Shown: positions 1 to 8,587 of the stretch, one piece after another
Layout of the letters: each line of letters starts with the position of its first letter
Numbering within the stretch: the first letter of the stretch is position 1
From: Candidatus Bathyarchaeia archaeon
GTDB lineage: Archaea; Thermoproteota; Bathyarchaeia; Hecatellales; Hecatellaceae
Length of the DNA stretch: 64,000 nt
Direction: 5' to 3'
Assembly: GCA_038883335.1 (NCBI GenBank)
Contig: JAVZMI010000002.1
Span: 105,907-169,906, forward strand
Notes under the pieces: generated by a model
What the model saw: only the letters and a program-made list of their open reading frames with translations
What the model was told of the DNA's origin: nothing
Database searches by the model: none
Made by a program: the position numbers and the translations under genes

Positions 1-417
1 CTGGTCCTCGATGAGCCTACCGCTAACTTGGATCCTGAAAGCCGGAGGGAGCTTGTAGTACTCCTTAACCGCCTGCACGCAGAATGGAAGTTAACACTCA
101 TAGTAGCTACACATGACGTGAACTTGGTCCCAAAAATTGCCGACAGGATCTACGTGATAAGCGGCGGATTGATAGTAGCTGAGGGGCCAATGAGGGATAT
201 CCTCTCAAACGCCAAGGTAATGGAGGAGGCACACCTCGAATTGCCAATAATAACTCAACTCTTCAACCTAATCTATGAGACTGGAATACCTGGGGACGGG
301 CAGGTAACCCCGCAAACTCTCCCACTAACAGTCGAGGAAGCCCTCCAAGAGATGAAGCGTCTTCTTAGTAAAACACTGAACCAAAGAAGTGCGAATAGCC
401 AGATCGAGAGATGTTAG
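1..417 (+). CDS. ABC transporter ATP-binding protein, C-terminal part (CbiO/EcfA-like)
   Basis: The frame is open from the first base, so this is the 3' end of a longer gene cut by the window edge. It begins inside the Walker B motif (LVLDEPTANLD, the D-loop following directly) and continues to the H-loop histidine in VATHDVNLV about 25 residues later. The tail of about 80 residues after the nucleotide-binding fold resembles cobalt, nickel or ECF-type vitamin transporter ATPases. By family, the protein would hydrolyse ATP at the cytoplasmic face of a metal or vitamin uptake complex. The P-loop, the signature motif and the partner membrane genes lie outside the window, so the substrate cannot be named. 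Confidence 0.85.
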   Translation: MVLDEPTANLDPESRRELVVLLNRLHAEWKLTLIVATHDVNLVPKIADRIYVISGGLIVAEGPMRDILSNAKVMEEAHLELPIITQLFNLIYETGIPGDGQVTPQTLPLTVEEALQEMKRLLSKTLNQRSANSQIERC

Positions 418-504
418 TATTCGCTATTTCGTTGATCGAGATTTCAACCTATTCGCTTGACTGCAATTATCCCGCCTGAGGGTAGGTAGAGACAGCTCCA
501 TAGT

Positions 505-946
505 TTATGCAAGATGTATATCGGTCTTGGCTTCGTTCTCCCCTTGGGGCTATGCATCTTACTTTATATCCGTACTTCTTGAGGAGCCCCGGCGATATAA
601 GGCATCTATGTGTAGAGACAAAATCTTTACAGACGTCGACTACATCAATGCCCCTCTACTGCACCGTTGTAATAACCACTCTGGAACCCAGCTTCTCTAG
701 GGAGATGGCGAGTTTCAACGCACCGGGATGCACAAGATGCTCCAACTTCAAATACTATAACCACATCGAAAAGAGACTTAGCAAATGGGAGTTGCTGTAC
801 ATCGCAATAAACAACCTCATCATAAACCTTCTTCGCCTTCTTTAGCCGTGGGATGGATAGGTTACAACCCGCGATTTATCTACAGCGCCCAGCGCATAAT
901 AAGAGAGCCTGCGATCCACAGCCAAAACTTACATCAAGAACTTGTC
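505..946 (-). pseudogene. Decayed class I SAM-dependent methyltransferase
   Basis: No intact gene lies between 418 and 1145, but the minus strand holds methyltransferase remnants in order. Near 944-900 is motif I (VLDVSFGCGSQALL). After one TAA the same frame runs to VYCDVQQLPFA and FDVVIVFEV, the motifs II to IV region, near 810-740. One frame over is LKLAISLEKLGSRVVITTV, a typical post-motif strand. After a TAG comes SPGLLKKYGYKVRCIAPRG near 600-550, the usual C-terminal strand. At least two stops and one frameshift interrupt it, and an in-frame TAG lies just before motif I, so no N-terminus is left. A recently inactivated methyltransferase fits best. Its substrate is unknown. Confidence 0.6.
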
Positions 947-1145
947 TCTAGACGTCTTCTTTTGAGAGGTACAAGTGGCGATCCGTTGCAGTTGAATCTA
1001 TACGTGACCGATAGCGCCCCTGTTAAGTAGGTGTGTTGGTTTAACAATTTATTCACGGAGATAGGTTTTAATTGGATCTGGTTAAGAAATGGCGACTGAA
1101 GGCGTTACTGAATAACCGTCAACACACCTTGCGAGGGATTTAGGC

Positions 1146-2066
1146 TTGAAGTTCGGTTTCAACCTCACAGCTGAATACGGTCTTGACTCTATTGTAGAGA
1201 AGGCTGCTGAGGTTGAAAGACTGGGGTTTGACTCACTTTGGATCTTTGAAAGGCCCGGTTGGGATTATGGCTCGATAGTTGCTTCCGCCCTCGCCGCTAA
1301 CACCAAGGAAATCCGGATAGGTTTAGGGGTCAGTCCACTCCTTCATACATCCAAGCAAATAGCAGACGAGATTCTCACCCTTATTAAGACCTATGGCGAA
1401 CGTTTCGACCTCTGCTTGATCCCCGGCGATAAACGCCACCTACGACGGCTCGGCGTCAATCCCACAGCCCGAAAGGCTGCCCCTCAACGCATTCTCCAAG
1501 CGAAAAGAGAAATTGAAAAACTTCTTGCTGGGGAGGAGAGGAGTTGCAGCATATGGTTGGGCGCGCAGGGCCCAAGAATGCTAAGAACTGCCCAACATTA
1601 TCGCGGGGTTCACCTAAACTACGCCTCGCCGCGGATGATAACTTGGGCTCTGGAACATATCGGGTCAACTGGAGAGAAGAGAGAGTTCGAGGTTAGCGTC
1701 ATGGCACCATCTTATGTCTACAGGAACTTTGAAGAGAGACTCCAACATCTGCTAAAGTTAGCTGCATCATCAGTCGCGGTTAGCGCTCCTAGGGAAGTTT
1801 TAGAGGAGTTTGGGCTCTATGACCGTTTAGCTGAGCTGCGAGGCTATGAGGGTAGATTGAGCGAGTTAGACCCAGCGTCCCTACCCCCCGAAGTTGTGGA
1901 GTTCTCCCTGTCCATGCACTCAACAGAACTACCCAGCTATTTGGCAGTGGTTCAGGGACTCGGCATTAACCATCTTATATTTAGCCACCCACAGGACTAC
2001 TCCCTCAAAACCATCCATGAGCTGGCTAGCTCTTTACCCCTCAACTCAAAGAACGACACTCATTAG
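1146..2066 (+). CDS. Luciferase-like (F420-dependent type) oxidoreductase
   Basis: The 306-residue protein has the bacterial-luciferase TIM-barrel pattern: KFGFNLTAEYG at the first strand, EVERLGFDSLWIFE at the second, and a IRIGLGVSPLL segment. This family includes F420-dependent Mer (methylene-tetrahydromethanopterin reductase) and many flavin- or F420-dependent monooxygenases. It is somewhat shorter than Mer and diverges in the middle, so identity with Mer is not claimed. C1 genes elsewhere in the window (ftr, beta-RFAP synthase) make an F420 role plausible. The start is a TTG. It stands alone, with no close co-directional neighbour. Confidence 0.7.
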   Translation: MKFGFNLTAEYGLDSIVEKAAEVERLGFDSLWIFERPGWDYGSIVASALAANTKEIRIGLGVSPLLHTSKQIADEILTLIKTYGERFDLCLIPGDKRHLRRLGVNPTARKAAPQRILQAKREIEKLLAGEERSCSIWLGAQGPRMLRTAQHYRGVHLNYASPRMITWALEHIGSTGEKREFEVSVMAPSYVYRNFEERLQHLLKLAASSVAVSAPREVLEEFGLYDRLAELRGYEGRLSELDPASLPPEVVEFSLSMHSTELPSYLAVVQGLGINHLIFSHPQDYSLKTIHELASSLPLNSKNDTH

Positions 2067-2457
2067 TGACAATAGAGGCTTACGCAGAGCCGTGAGAGAA
2101 CAAAAATGCCTACTATTTCTATGATATCTAAGGAAAGTTTTTGAGATCTCTCCATTTAGAGAGTGGCGGAGGTCTTGCGCTGACTCTCTCAACCTAGTTC
2201 ATCCCAGCCACCACCCGTTTTATTAAAATCGCTCAGAAATGCAAAAACAGCAGCCGAGTAGATTGTAACATGAGACTGCGTAGACATCCTAGAGTTCGGC
2301 TCTAGGCCTGAAAATTTTAGAATAGATACGATAAAACTTATGGAAAAAGGGAAGTTTTAGGTGAATATTCAAACTCTCCTATCAAAAGTTTTTTAGTCAA
2401 AGGTTTAATGTTAAAGACCCTCGATGGGTTGAGTAGGGGATTGAGGGGTGAGTCACG
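2067..2457. other. Intergenic region, 391 bases, no gene recognised
   Basis: No convincing gene is seen. It holds a perfect short hairpin (listed separately), a T/A-rich stretch at about 2320-2410 that could contain the DUF885 promoter, and a Shine-Dalgarno-like GGGGTGAG just before the GTG start at 2458. A minus-strand frame of 32 codons (2189-2287) has nothing to support it. Confidence 0.4.
2288..2306. repeat. Perfect 7-bp stem-loop
   Basis: CCTAGAG and CTCTAGG are exact inverted complements around a five-base loop TTCGG. It sits 150 bases before the DUF885 gene and over 200 bases after the preceding gene. It is not followed by a T-run on either strand, so a terminator is unlikely. It may be a regulatory or RNA stem, or chance. 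Confidence 0.35.
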
Positions 2458-4086
2458 GTGGGTGACTCTGAGAGCTTCGACCGTCTGGCAGAAGAGCTAT
2501 TCTACAACATAGTTAAGATGAACCCTATCTTCGCCACCTACGTAGGTCTTCATCAATACGACCAACTAATGCCTGACGGACGTAAAGATGCAATCTATAA
2601 GAGAATGAAACTCTTCAAGGAGTATCTAGACAAGTTCGAAGGGATCTCACAATCAAAACTTGACTTCGAGAGGAGAATTGATCTAGCACTTGTAAAGGAC
2701 TTCCTCCATCTTGCCCTCTTCTGTCTTGAGGAGTGGCCTCTCTGGCGAATGTTCCCAGACGCCCCAGATACAATTGGGGATGCTCTATTTCCTCTACTTG
2801 TAAGGAACTTCGCACCTCTAGAAATACGGCTGAGGAGCATAACTGAGAGACTGAAGAACTCGCCCAGATACATTGAAGAGACGAAGAGTTGCCTTGAGGA
2901 TCCTGTGAAGATTTACTGTGAAATCTCCTTGGATACTGCGGAGAGACTTCCACTCTTCCTCGAACAGATAGTGGAGGCGGCGAGGGGTGTAAATGACAAC
3001 ACGAAGTCTGAGGTTGAGGACGCCGCGGAGAAAGTGAAGTGTGAGTTCTTAGAGTACAAAGAGTGGCTCAGGTGTAGGATGAAAGATGCTAGAGACGACT
3101 TCGCAATAGGGCCGGAGAGATTTGAGAAGCTACTAGCCTTACGAGGGTTAGGGATGTCATCGAGCGAGATTCTGAAGTTGGGTGAAAAGTACTTTCGCCA
3201 AGAGAAGGAGAACCTAAGAAGATACGCGGAGATAATCAAGCCTGGCGCAAGCGTGGACGAAGTCAGATCGCTGCTTAAGTCTCACCACCCCAAGAGCTTC
3301 GGGGAGGCGTTAGAGGCTTATAGGAAAGAGATCAAGAGGGCGAGGGAGTTTGTGGTCAGATCGAAATTTGCCTCTATACCGGAGAATGAGGAGTTAATAG
3401 TGATCGAGACACCTCCATTCCTACGGAGCACAACCCCCTTTGCCGCGTACTTCTCCCCAGCCAAGTTCGAGGATAAGCAGCTGGGAATATACATCGTAAC
3501 CCCCCCAGCCAGCGAAGAGATGTTGAAAGAGAAGAGCTACTATGCTATCAGCAACACAACGGTTCATGAGGCCTACCCAGGGCACCATTTACAGCTCAGC
3601 TGCGCCAACCGAAACTCCTCGCTAGTGAGGCTGTTATTCCATGGAACTGATTTTGTTGAAGGGTGGGCGCACTACTGTGAGGAGGCGGTCAAGGAGCTTG
3701 GGTACGATGACACACCTGAGCACAGGTTTATCCAAACTCTTGACATGGTCTGGAGGGCTGCTAGGATCATCATCGACGTGAAGCTCTCTAGGGGTGAGAT
3801 GGGCTTTATGGAGGCTGTGAACTTCCTAGTTGAGGAGGTGGGGATGGCGCGAGAGGGAGCGGTAGCTGAGATTAAACGTTACACCTATACCCCTAGCTAT
3901 CAGCTCTCCTACCTTCTGGGAAAATATTTGATAGGCGAGTTGAAGCGGGAGACTCTAAGTAAGCTGGGGGACAGGTTTGATTTGCGATGGTTCCATGACA
4001 CGCTACTATATGCTGGGAGCATGCCGCTCAAATACCATAGATTAAATCTGTTAGAGAAAATCCGCCAAGTAACTGGTGGGGCATGA
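2458..4086 (+). CDS. DUF885 family protein, putative zinc metallopeptidase-like
   Basis: The 542-residue protein matches the DUF885 family across its length. Its signature is HEAYPGHHLQ at about residues 371-380, a HExxxGH-type motif, followed about 30 residues later by FVEGWAHYCEE, which is thought to supply further metal ligands. The family is related to M2/M3/M32-like gluzincin folds, and some bacterial members behave as carboxypeptidases; the substrate here is unknown. There is no signal peptide, so it probably acts in the cytoplasm. The GTG start follows a GGGGTGAG ribosome binding site. It appears to be transcribed alone. Confidence 0.85.
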   Translation: MGDSESFDRLAEELFYNIVKMNPIFATYVGLHQYDQLMPDGRKDAIYKRMKLFKEYLDKFEGISQSKLDFERRIDLALVKDFLHLALFCLEEWPLWRMFPDAPDTIGDALFPLLVRNFAPLEIRLRSITERLKNSPRYIEETKSCLEDPVKIYCEISLDTAERLPLFLEQIVEAARGVNDNTKSEVEDAAEKVKCEFLEYKEWLRCRMKDARDDFAIGPERFEKLLALRGLGMSSSEILKLGEKYFRQEKENLRRYAEIIKPGASVDEVRSLLKSHHPKSFGEALEAYRKEIKRAREFVVRSKFASIPENEELIVIETPPFLRSTTPFAAYFSPAKFEDKQLGIYIVTPPASEEMLKEKSYYAISNTTVHEAYPGHHLQLSCANRNSSLVRLLFHGTDFVEGWAHYCEEAVKELGYDDTPEHRFIQTLDMVWRAARIIIDVKLSRGEMGFMEAVNFLVEEVGMAREGAVAEIKRYTYTPSYQLSYLLGKYLIGELKRETLSKLGDRFDLRWFHDTLLYAGSMPLKYHRLNLLEKIRQVTGGA

Positions 4087-4118
4087 GGCGCCCCCATCGG
4101 TAGGCTTATTAGAACTAT

Positions 4119-4313
4119 ATGAGCCCTTACTACTGGTTTAGCTTGATTACTCGAGAAGATTGCAAATATAGAGGAACTGTGAAGATTGGAGAGAAAGAGT
4201 GGAATTGGTGCTACCTTTTCAATGCGAAGATAGACGATGTAGACTGCGCTAACTGCGGCTATTCGCGTTTGTTTAAGGCTTCAACTAAGATAGAGTCGCT
4301 CCCAGTAATCTAG
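4119..4313 (+). CDS. Small four-cysteine protein, unknown function
   Basis: A 64-residue frame starts with ATG 32 bases after the DUF885 stop. It has four cysteines, singly at about residues 15 and 31 and as a CANC pair at about 43-46, which could bind one zinc or iron atom. No strong ribosome binding site is visible and I do not recognise the family. Its position and cysteine spacing favour a real gene over chance, but only moderately. Confidence 0.45.
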   Translation: MSPYYWFSLITREDCKYRGTVKIGEKEWNWCYLFNAKIDDVDCANCGYSRLFKASTKIESLPVI

Positions 4314-4455
4314 AGCTGATAGTCTGCAAATAATCGGGCTGACGAGCACGCCTAATTTGGGAGAAGATTAGGATAATGAATTGGAAACCATATGGTGGTT
4401 ATTTTTTAATCCTCGCAAAGAATATAAACGAGGGAAACCTGGTGGTTGAAAGATC

Positions 4456-5169
4456 ATGGGGCGGATAATAAAATATCAACGAAGCGTTATCCCTTCTTGC
4501 GATGTTAAATTGATTGGCGAGTTTAGGAGACTAATTGAGCAAACTTGTGATGTCGAAGGAATTGGCGGCTACAAGGTTGGGTCTATTTTAACGTTACGTT
4601 ACGGACTACCTACACTGGTTAAGGTTGTCCGTGAATTTACAGATTTGCCGGTTATATATGACCACCAAAAAGCCATGACCGATATACATGATTTGGGAAG
4701 AGACTTCGCAGAGGTAGTGAAAGAGTCTGGTGTCGATGCATTAATAGGTTTTCCTCAGTCAGGTCCAGCAACTCAAGAGACGTGGATTAAGGCTTGTAAA
4801 GATGTTGGGTTGGAGGTAGTTATTGGTGGAGAGATGACTCATCCAAAGTACAAGAGGAGTGATGGAGGTTACATTGCTGATGAAGCGTTGGATGAAATAT
4901 ATTTGCTCGCCGCAAGATTAGGTGTGAATAACTTTGTGGTTCCTGGAACAAAGGTGGAGAGAATCATACACTACAGGTCAATACTACAGCACATAGTTCA
5001 GGGTGATTTGACACTTTTTATACCTGGGCTAATCACTCAAGGGGGCATAATCACCGATGTGGCTAGAGTTGCTGGAGATTCGTGGCACGCCATAGTGGGA
5101 AGAGCCATATACGGGACGAAAGACTTCCACGCTGCTGCGGGGGAGTTGACGAGACAGTTATTCAAATGA
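4456..5169 (+). CDS. pyrF: Orotidine 5'-phosphate decarboxylase, divergent TACK type
   Basis: It would convert OMP to UMP in the cytoplasm, the last step of pyrimidine synthesis. The 237-residue barrel has the catalytic segment as VIYDHQKAMTDIHDLG (about residues 74-89), where most OMP decarboxylases have DxKxxDI with tighter spacing. GGEMTHP and the phosphate-gripper stretch PGLITQGG (about 192-199) are present. From memory, the DHQKA-TDI variant is also found in thaumarchaeal PyrF. It is followed 9 bases later by pyrE, which strongly supports the call. An A/T-rich promoter-like stretch (AATATAAA near 4420) and a GGTGG ribosome binding site precede the ATG. Confidence 0.85.
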   Translation: MGRIIKYQRSVIPSCDVKLIGEFRRLIEQTCDVEGIGGYKVGSILTLRYGLPTLVKVVREFTDLPVIYDHQKAMTDIHDLGRDFAEVVKESGVDALIGFPQSGPATQETWIKACKDVGLEVVIGGEMTHPKYKRSDGGYIADEALDEIYLLAARLGVNNFVVPGTKVERIIHYRSILQHIVQGDLTLFIPGLITQGGIITDVARVAGDSWHAIVGRAIYGTKDFHAAAGELTRQLFK

Positions 5170-5178
5170 GGTGAGGAA

Positions 5179-5937
5179 GTGTCGAGACTTAACTTGGTTA
5201 AAAGGTTACATGAGATTGGCGCTATAAAATTCGGTGAGTTTAAACTTAAAAGTGGAAAGATAAGTCCATACTACGTTGATTTGAGAATTCTACCCTCCTA
5301 CCCAAGTGTCCTACGTGAGGTAGGCAGAGTGATGGGGGAAATGATCTACAGTTTGCCAGAAAAGCCTACACGTTTATGCGGCATACCAGCAGCGGGTTTG
5401 GCGATAGCAACCATGGTTGGGGTGGAGACAGGTGTGCCTACTGTTTATGTGAGAAAAGAACCTATGGTTTACAGAGATTTGTTAATGAAGCTCAGAACTT
5501 TTATCAAAGAGAGAAAATATCAACCAGACGAGATTCCTGGCGTAGAGAAAGCCATCGAGATAATCGAGGAGTTGAGTGGGTTAAAGACCCATGGAATTGC
5601 TAGATATGTTGACGGTGAGCTGCAAAACGGAGACAGGATAGGTATAGTTGACGATCTGATCACAACAGCTGAGAGTAAACTGGAAGCTAGAGATTTGATC
5701 AAGCTTGAAGCTGAGAGGAGAAATTTAAACGTTAGAATTATTGGGGTTTACGTCCTCATTGATAGGGAACAGGGGGGGAGGGAAGCCCTACAAAAAGAGG
5801 GCCTTAAACTATATTCTGTAGCTACTATTAGGGATGTCGCAAAGTGGTTAAAAGACCTCGGGAATATCTCCCCTCAGATGTATAGCACTATCGTCAATTA
5901 CACTACATCTGAAAGAAAAGCTGCTTGTTTAGAGTAA
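5179..5937 (+). CDS. pyrE: Orotate phosphoribosyltransferase with a central insertion
   Basis: It would join orotate and PRPP to form OMP, the substrate of PyrF just upstream. The N-terminus has the family pattern (GEFKLKSGKISPYYVDLR), and the PRPP-binding loop is GIVDDLITTAESK at about residues 155-167. Between the conserved YVRKE (about residue 95) and the HGIARYVDGE strand sits an extra segment of about 40 residues, where normal enzymes have a short catalytic loop. The protein is 252 residues long, against about 180-210 for typical PyrE. The GTG start follows GAGGTGAGGAA, so pyrF and pyrE are probably one transcript. Confidence 0.88.
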   Translation: MSRLNLVKRLHEIGAIKFGEFKLKSGKISPYYVDLRILPSYPSVLREVGRVMGEMIYSLPEKPTRLCGIPAAGLAIATMVGVETGVPTVYVRKEPMVYRDLLMKLRTFIKERKYQPDEIPGVEKAIEIIEELSGLKTHGIARYVDGELQNGDRIGIVDDLITTAESKLEARDLIKLEAERRNLNVRIIGVYVLIDREQGGREALQKEGLKLYSVATIRDVAKWLKDLGNISPQMYSTIVNYTTSERKAACLE

Positions 5938-6271
5938 TTTTATTAAACCAACAGTTTCTTAGAGGAACTTAGGTGAGAGACAAGGAATTACAGCCGTGAA
6001 GCACGACTGTGAGGGCGGACGCAACCATTCCTATTCAACACCGAATTTATCCAGTTAAGACATAAGTATGCATGCTTCTTTGTCTTTCCATGATAGACTT
6101 TAAGCTTTTATTCTCACCCTTTCCGATTACGGCATTATAACCTGTAATTTCTATCTAACACGCACCCGAGAATATGTCTGAGTTTAGGATTGACACCAAA
6201 TTTATATGGTATTCGAGGAAGATACTGTTAACAAGCATAGAATACGTAATAAAAGGAACAGGATAACTGAG
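5938..6271. other. Intergenic region before the radical SAM gene
   Basis: No gene is seen in 334 bases. Near its end is a TATA box that fixes the start of the next gene (listed separately). The middle part is mixed A/T-rich sequence without clear repeats. Confidence 0.4.
6201..6208 (+). promoter_or_regulatory. TATA box for the radical SAM gene
   Basis: TTTATATG preceded by ACACCAAA matches an archaeal BRE/TATA element. The first possible ATG of the downstream frame (6206) overlaps it, so translation must start later; ATG 6272 is about 65 bases downstream, which fits a transcript start near 6230. Confidence 0.5.
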
Positions 6272-7690
6272 ATGAATATCCTGCTCGTCCAACCTCCAAC
6301 TAGGCCAGACTTGGAAACCCTCGCCGCGTTAGATATGGTTGCACCCTCCATGGGACTAGCCTATCTTGCGGCTGTTTTAGAGAGAGCTAATTACAAGGTA
6401 GAAATCCTCGACGCCCCCGTTTACCGAATGACCTTCGACCAATTGCGAGATGAGTTCGTGAGGAGGAAACCGGATATCATTGGGCTGACCGCTACCACTG
6501 CTACAATAAATGAAGCTCTAAGAGCCGCTAGGATAGCTGAGGAGAGCAGCCCTGACTCGAAGATACTCCTAGGTGGTGCCCATTTTACCTTCACACCAGA
6601 GCAGACAATGAGGGAGAACCCCGCCATCGATATAGGGTGTATAGGAGAAGGGGAGGAAACCATCGTGGAACTTGTGAAGACGATAGAAGCTGGGGGGGAT
6701 CTCAAGCAGGTTAAAGGGATAGTCTTTCGAAGAGACGGCGAACTGGTAAGAACACCGCCGCGACCATTAATAGCCAACCTTGACTCACTGCCCTTCCCAG
6801 CCCGCCACCTCCTCCCGATGGGGGAGTACCGAGCCTTTGGTAAGAAACGAATACTGGGAACAATCCTTACAAGTAGAGGCTGCCCCTTCCAATGTGTTTT
6901 CTGCTCTTCCTCTCTACTGTTCGGGAAGAAGTTCAGGGCTAGGAGTCCTAAGAACGTAGTTGACGAAGTAGAGGAGTTCCAGCAGGCCTACAAAGCCCCC
7001 TATGTGGAGTTTGTAGACGACACATTTACACTAGACCGGAAGAGAGCGGAGGCCATCTGTGACGAGATCAAGAGGAGGAAGCTGGGTACCGTATGGGTAT
7101 GCTCCACGAGGGTGGACATATTGACTAGAGAACTTCTGGAGACTCTGAAGAGTGCTGGGTGTGTTATGATATACTTCGGCGTCGAGTCTGGCGTTCAACG
7201 GGTTCTAGACCTGATGAAGAAGGGCATAAAGGTTGAACAGAGCATAAGATGTATGAAGTGGGCTAGGGAGCTAGGCATAAAGACGGTCGCCTCGTTTGTG
7301 ATAGGCATGCCTGGAGAGACAAAAGAGGAGATAGAACAGACCATAAGGTTTGCCAAGAAACTAGACCCAGACTACGCCCAGTTCTCCGTCGCAACACCCT
7401 ATCCTGGTACTGAGCTGTATGAGATGGCTAAAGAGCAAGGTTTGTTACTCACGGAGAATTGGTCACGATACACAGTCATAAAGCCTGTCTTAGCTACGCG
7501 GGAGTTTACCGAGGAGGAGCTAACAAAACTCCTAAAGAAGGCATACCTCAGGTTCTACCTGAGACCTAAGGTTCTCTGGCGTTACATTAAAGGCGGCCAG
7601 TTCAAGGAGATGATAGTTCAAGGGCTTGGGACCTACTTCAAGCGAAGTCTGAGACTGCCGAGAGTTATGGGGAAGAGCTCACTTAAGTGA
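6272..7690 (+). CDS. B12-binding domain radical SAM protein
   Basis: The N-terminal 150 residues form a cobalamin-binding Rossmann domain (MNILLVQPPTRPD, then a GEGEE segment near residue 120). The radical SAM core has the CxxxCxxC cluster motif in SRGCPFQCVFCSS at about residues 203-215, and further core motifs GVESG and ATPYPGTELY. Such proteins use SAM and often cobalamin for methylations or rearrangements on lipids, tetrapyrroles or natural products. The substrate cannot be read from the sequence and no pathway neighbours help. ATG 6272 is preferred over 6206 because of the overlapping TATA box. Confidence 0.85.
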   Translation: MNILLVQPPTRPDLETLAALDMVAPSMGLAYLAAVLERANYKVEILDAPVYRMTFDQLRDEFVRRKPDIIGLTATTATINEALRAARIAEESSPDSKILLGGAHFTFTPEQTMRENPAIDIGCIGEGEETIVELVKTIEAGGDLKQVKGIVFRRDGELVRTPPRPLIANLDSLPFPARHLLPMGEYRAFGKKRILGTILTSRGCPFQCVFCSSSLLFGKKFRARSPKNVVDEVEEFQQAYKAPYVEFVDDTFTLDRKRAEAICDEIKRRKLGTVWVCSTRVDILTRELLETLKSAGCVMIYFGVESGVQRVLDLMKKGIKVEQSIRCMKWARELGIKTVASFVIGMPGETKEEIEQTIRFAKKLDPDYAQFSVATPYPGTELYEMAKEQGLLLTENWSRYTVIKPVLATREFTEEELTKLLKKAYLRFYLRPKVLWRYIKGGQFKEMIVQGLGTYFKRSLRLPRVMGKSSLK

Positions 7691-7813
7691 CGCTTGCCTC
7701 CACGATTTTTAAATCTAGGCTTTATTGACAAATGCTGCTTCATACTAGAGCCCAGCAAAGGGCGTGGACAAACTGTGATAAGGGCAGGGAAGCTATGGCG
7801 CCTTGTCTCCTAC

Positions 7814-8587
7814 CTAAAGCTTCCGGTTCACTATGTGTTCAACTATATTCTTTGGGCTGAATAAATATGTGGAAGCTAGTGGAAGAGCTTTCTTTAGGCT
7901 GGTTTCTATTGAACTTGCAGGGTAGCCGAGTTTGCAGGGGATTGCGTGAGATAAGAAACCAAGTCGCTCGATTTTAACGATCTTTCGAAGACTTCCAGCC
8001 TTTGCCAGCGCATTCTTTATCTGTCTTCTAGTCACACCAACGACTACAACTCTCTCAAGTAAATCCGAAATCCACCCCATCAACGTTAAGAGCTGAAGAC
8101 TGGTAAACTCGACATAAACCCGCCGTTTACACTCATCAACTGTTACAACCCTAACCTCGACAGGAACCCCTTCGTTTAGACAGAATAGATCTGCTAGAGC
8201 AGGCAACGGGAGATCTCTACCATCTAGCAAGTATGCCTTCAGGTGTTCCTTCGTTATAGACCCCTCATACACCGAGGAGCCAAGGTCTAACAATAGCTCT
8301 GCCTCGCCAGAGTTGATCTCTTTCACGGTTGCCTTTAAAATATAATTGGTTGGGGGAGGCATCTTGAGCGCCTCGGTCAACACGAGGTTCCGGCTTAGTA
8401 GCGAAGTGAGGACCTCTGCGTCTTCGCCGCCAACTTCAATTGAAAGATGCCCACTCTCATCTAAACCCATTAGAGCGAAGTTTACATTTAGACCTAAGGA
8501 GAGCGATCTCAGGAGTTGGGATAGGGCATACTCGACCTCATTCAGGTTTGTCTGTGGAATCTTCTCAATCAGCGTGAGGGTGGTCAA
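7814..8587 (-). CDS. DUF2110 family protein
   Basis: The 257-residue acidic protein matches the archaeal DUF2110 family (MTTLTLIEKIPQTNLNEVE at the N-terminus and a basic IERLGFLSHAIPCKLG stretch near residue 205). Its function is unknown; its central part resembles an OB- or S1-like beta-rich region, which hints at nucleic-acid contact. The TTG start overlaps the end of the HD gene by 4 bases, so the two are translationally coupled in the minus-strand run MBF1-HflX-Trm56-TFE-HD-DUF2110. Confidence 0.75.
   Translation of the reverse strand: MTTLTLIEKIPQTNLNEVEYALSQLLRSLSLGLNVNFALMGLDESGHLSIEVGGEDAEVLTSLLSRNLVLTEALKMPPPTNYILKATVKEINSGEAELLLDLGSSVYEGSITKEHLKAYLLDGRDLPLPALADLFCLNEGVPVEVRVVTVDECKRRVYVEFTSLQLLTLMGWISDLLERVVVVGVTRRQIKNALAKAGSLRKIVKIERLGFLSHAIPCKLGYPASSIETSLKKALPLASTYLFSPKNIVEHIVNRKL

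Noticed and set aside
507..1030. Two overlapping plus-strand frames
   Set aside because: They run antisense to recognisable methyltransferase remnants, have no family resemblance and no good ribosome binding sites.
2189..2287. A 32-codon minus-strand frame with ATG
   Set aside because: Too short, no ribosome binding site, and it overlaps part of the hairpin region; nothing supports it.
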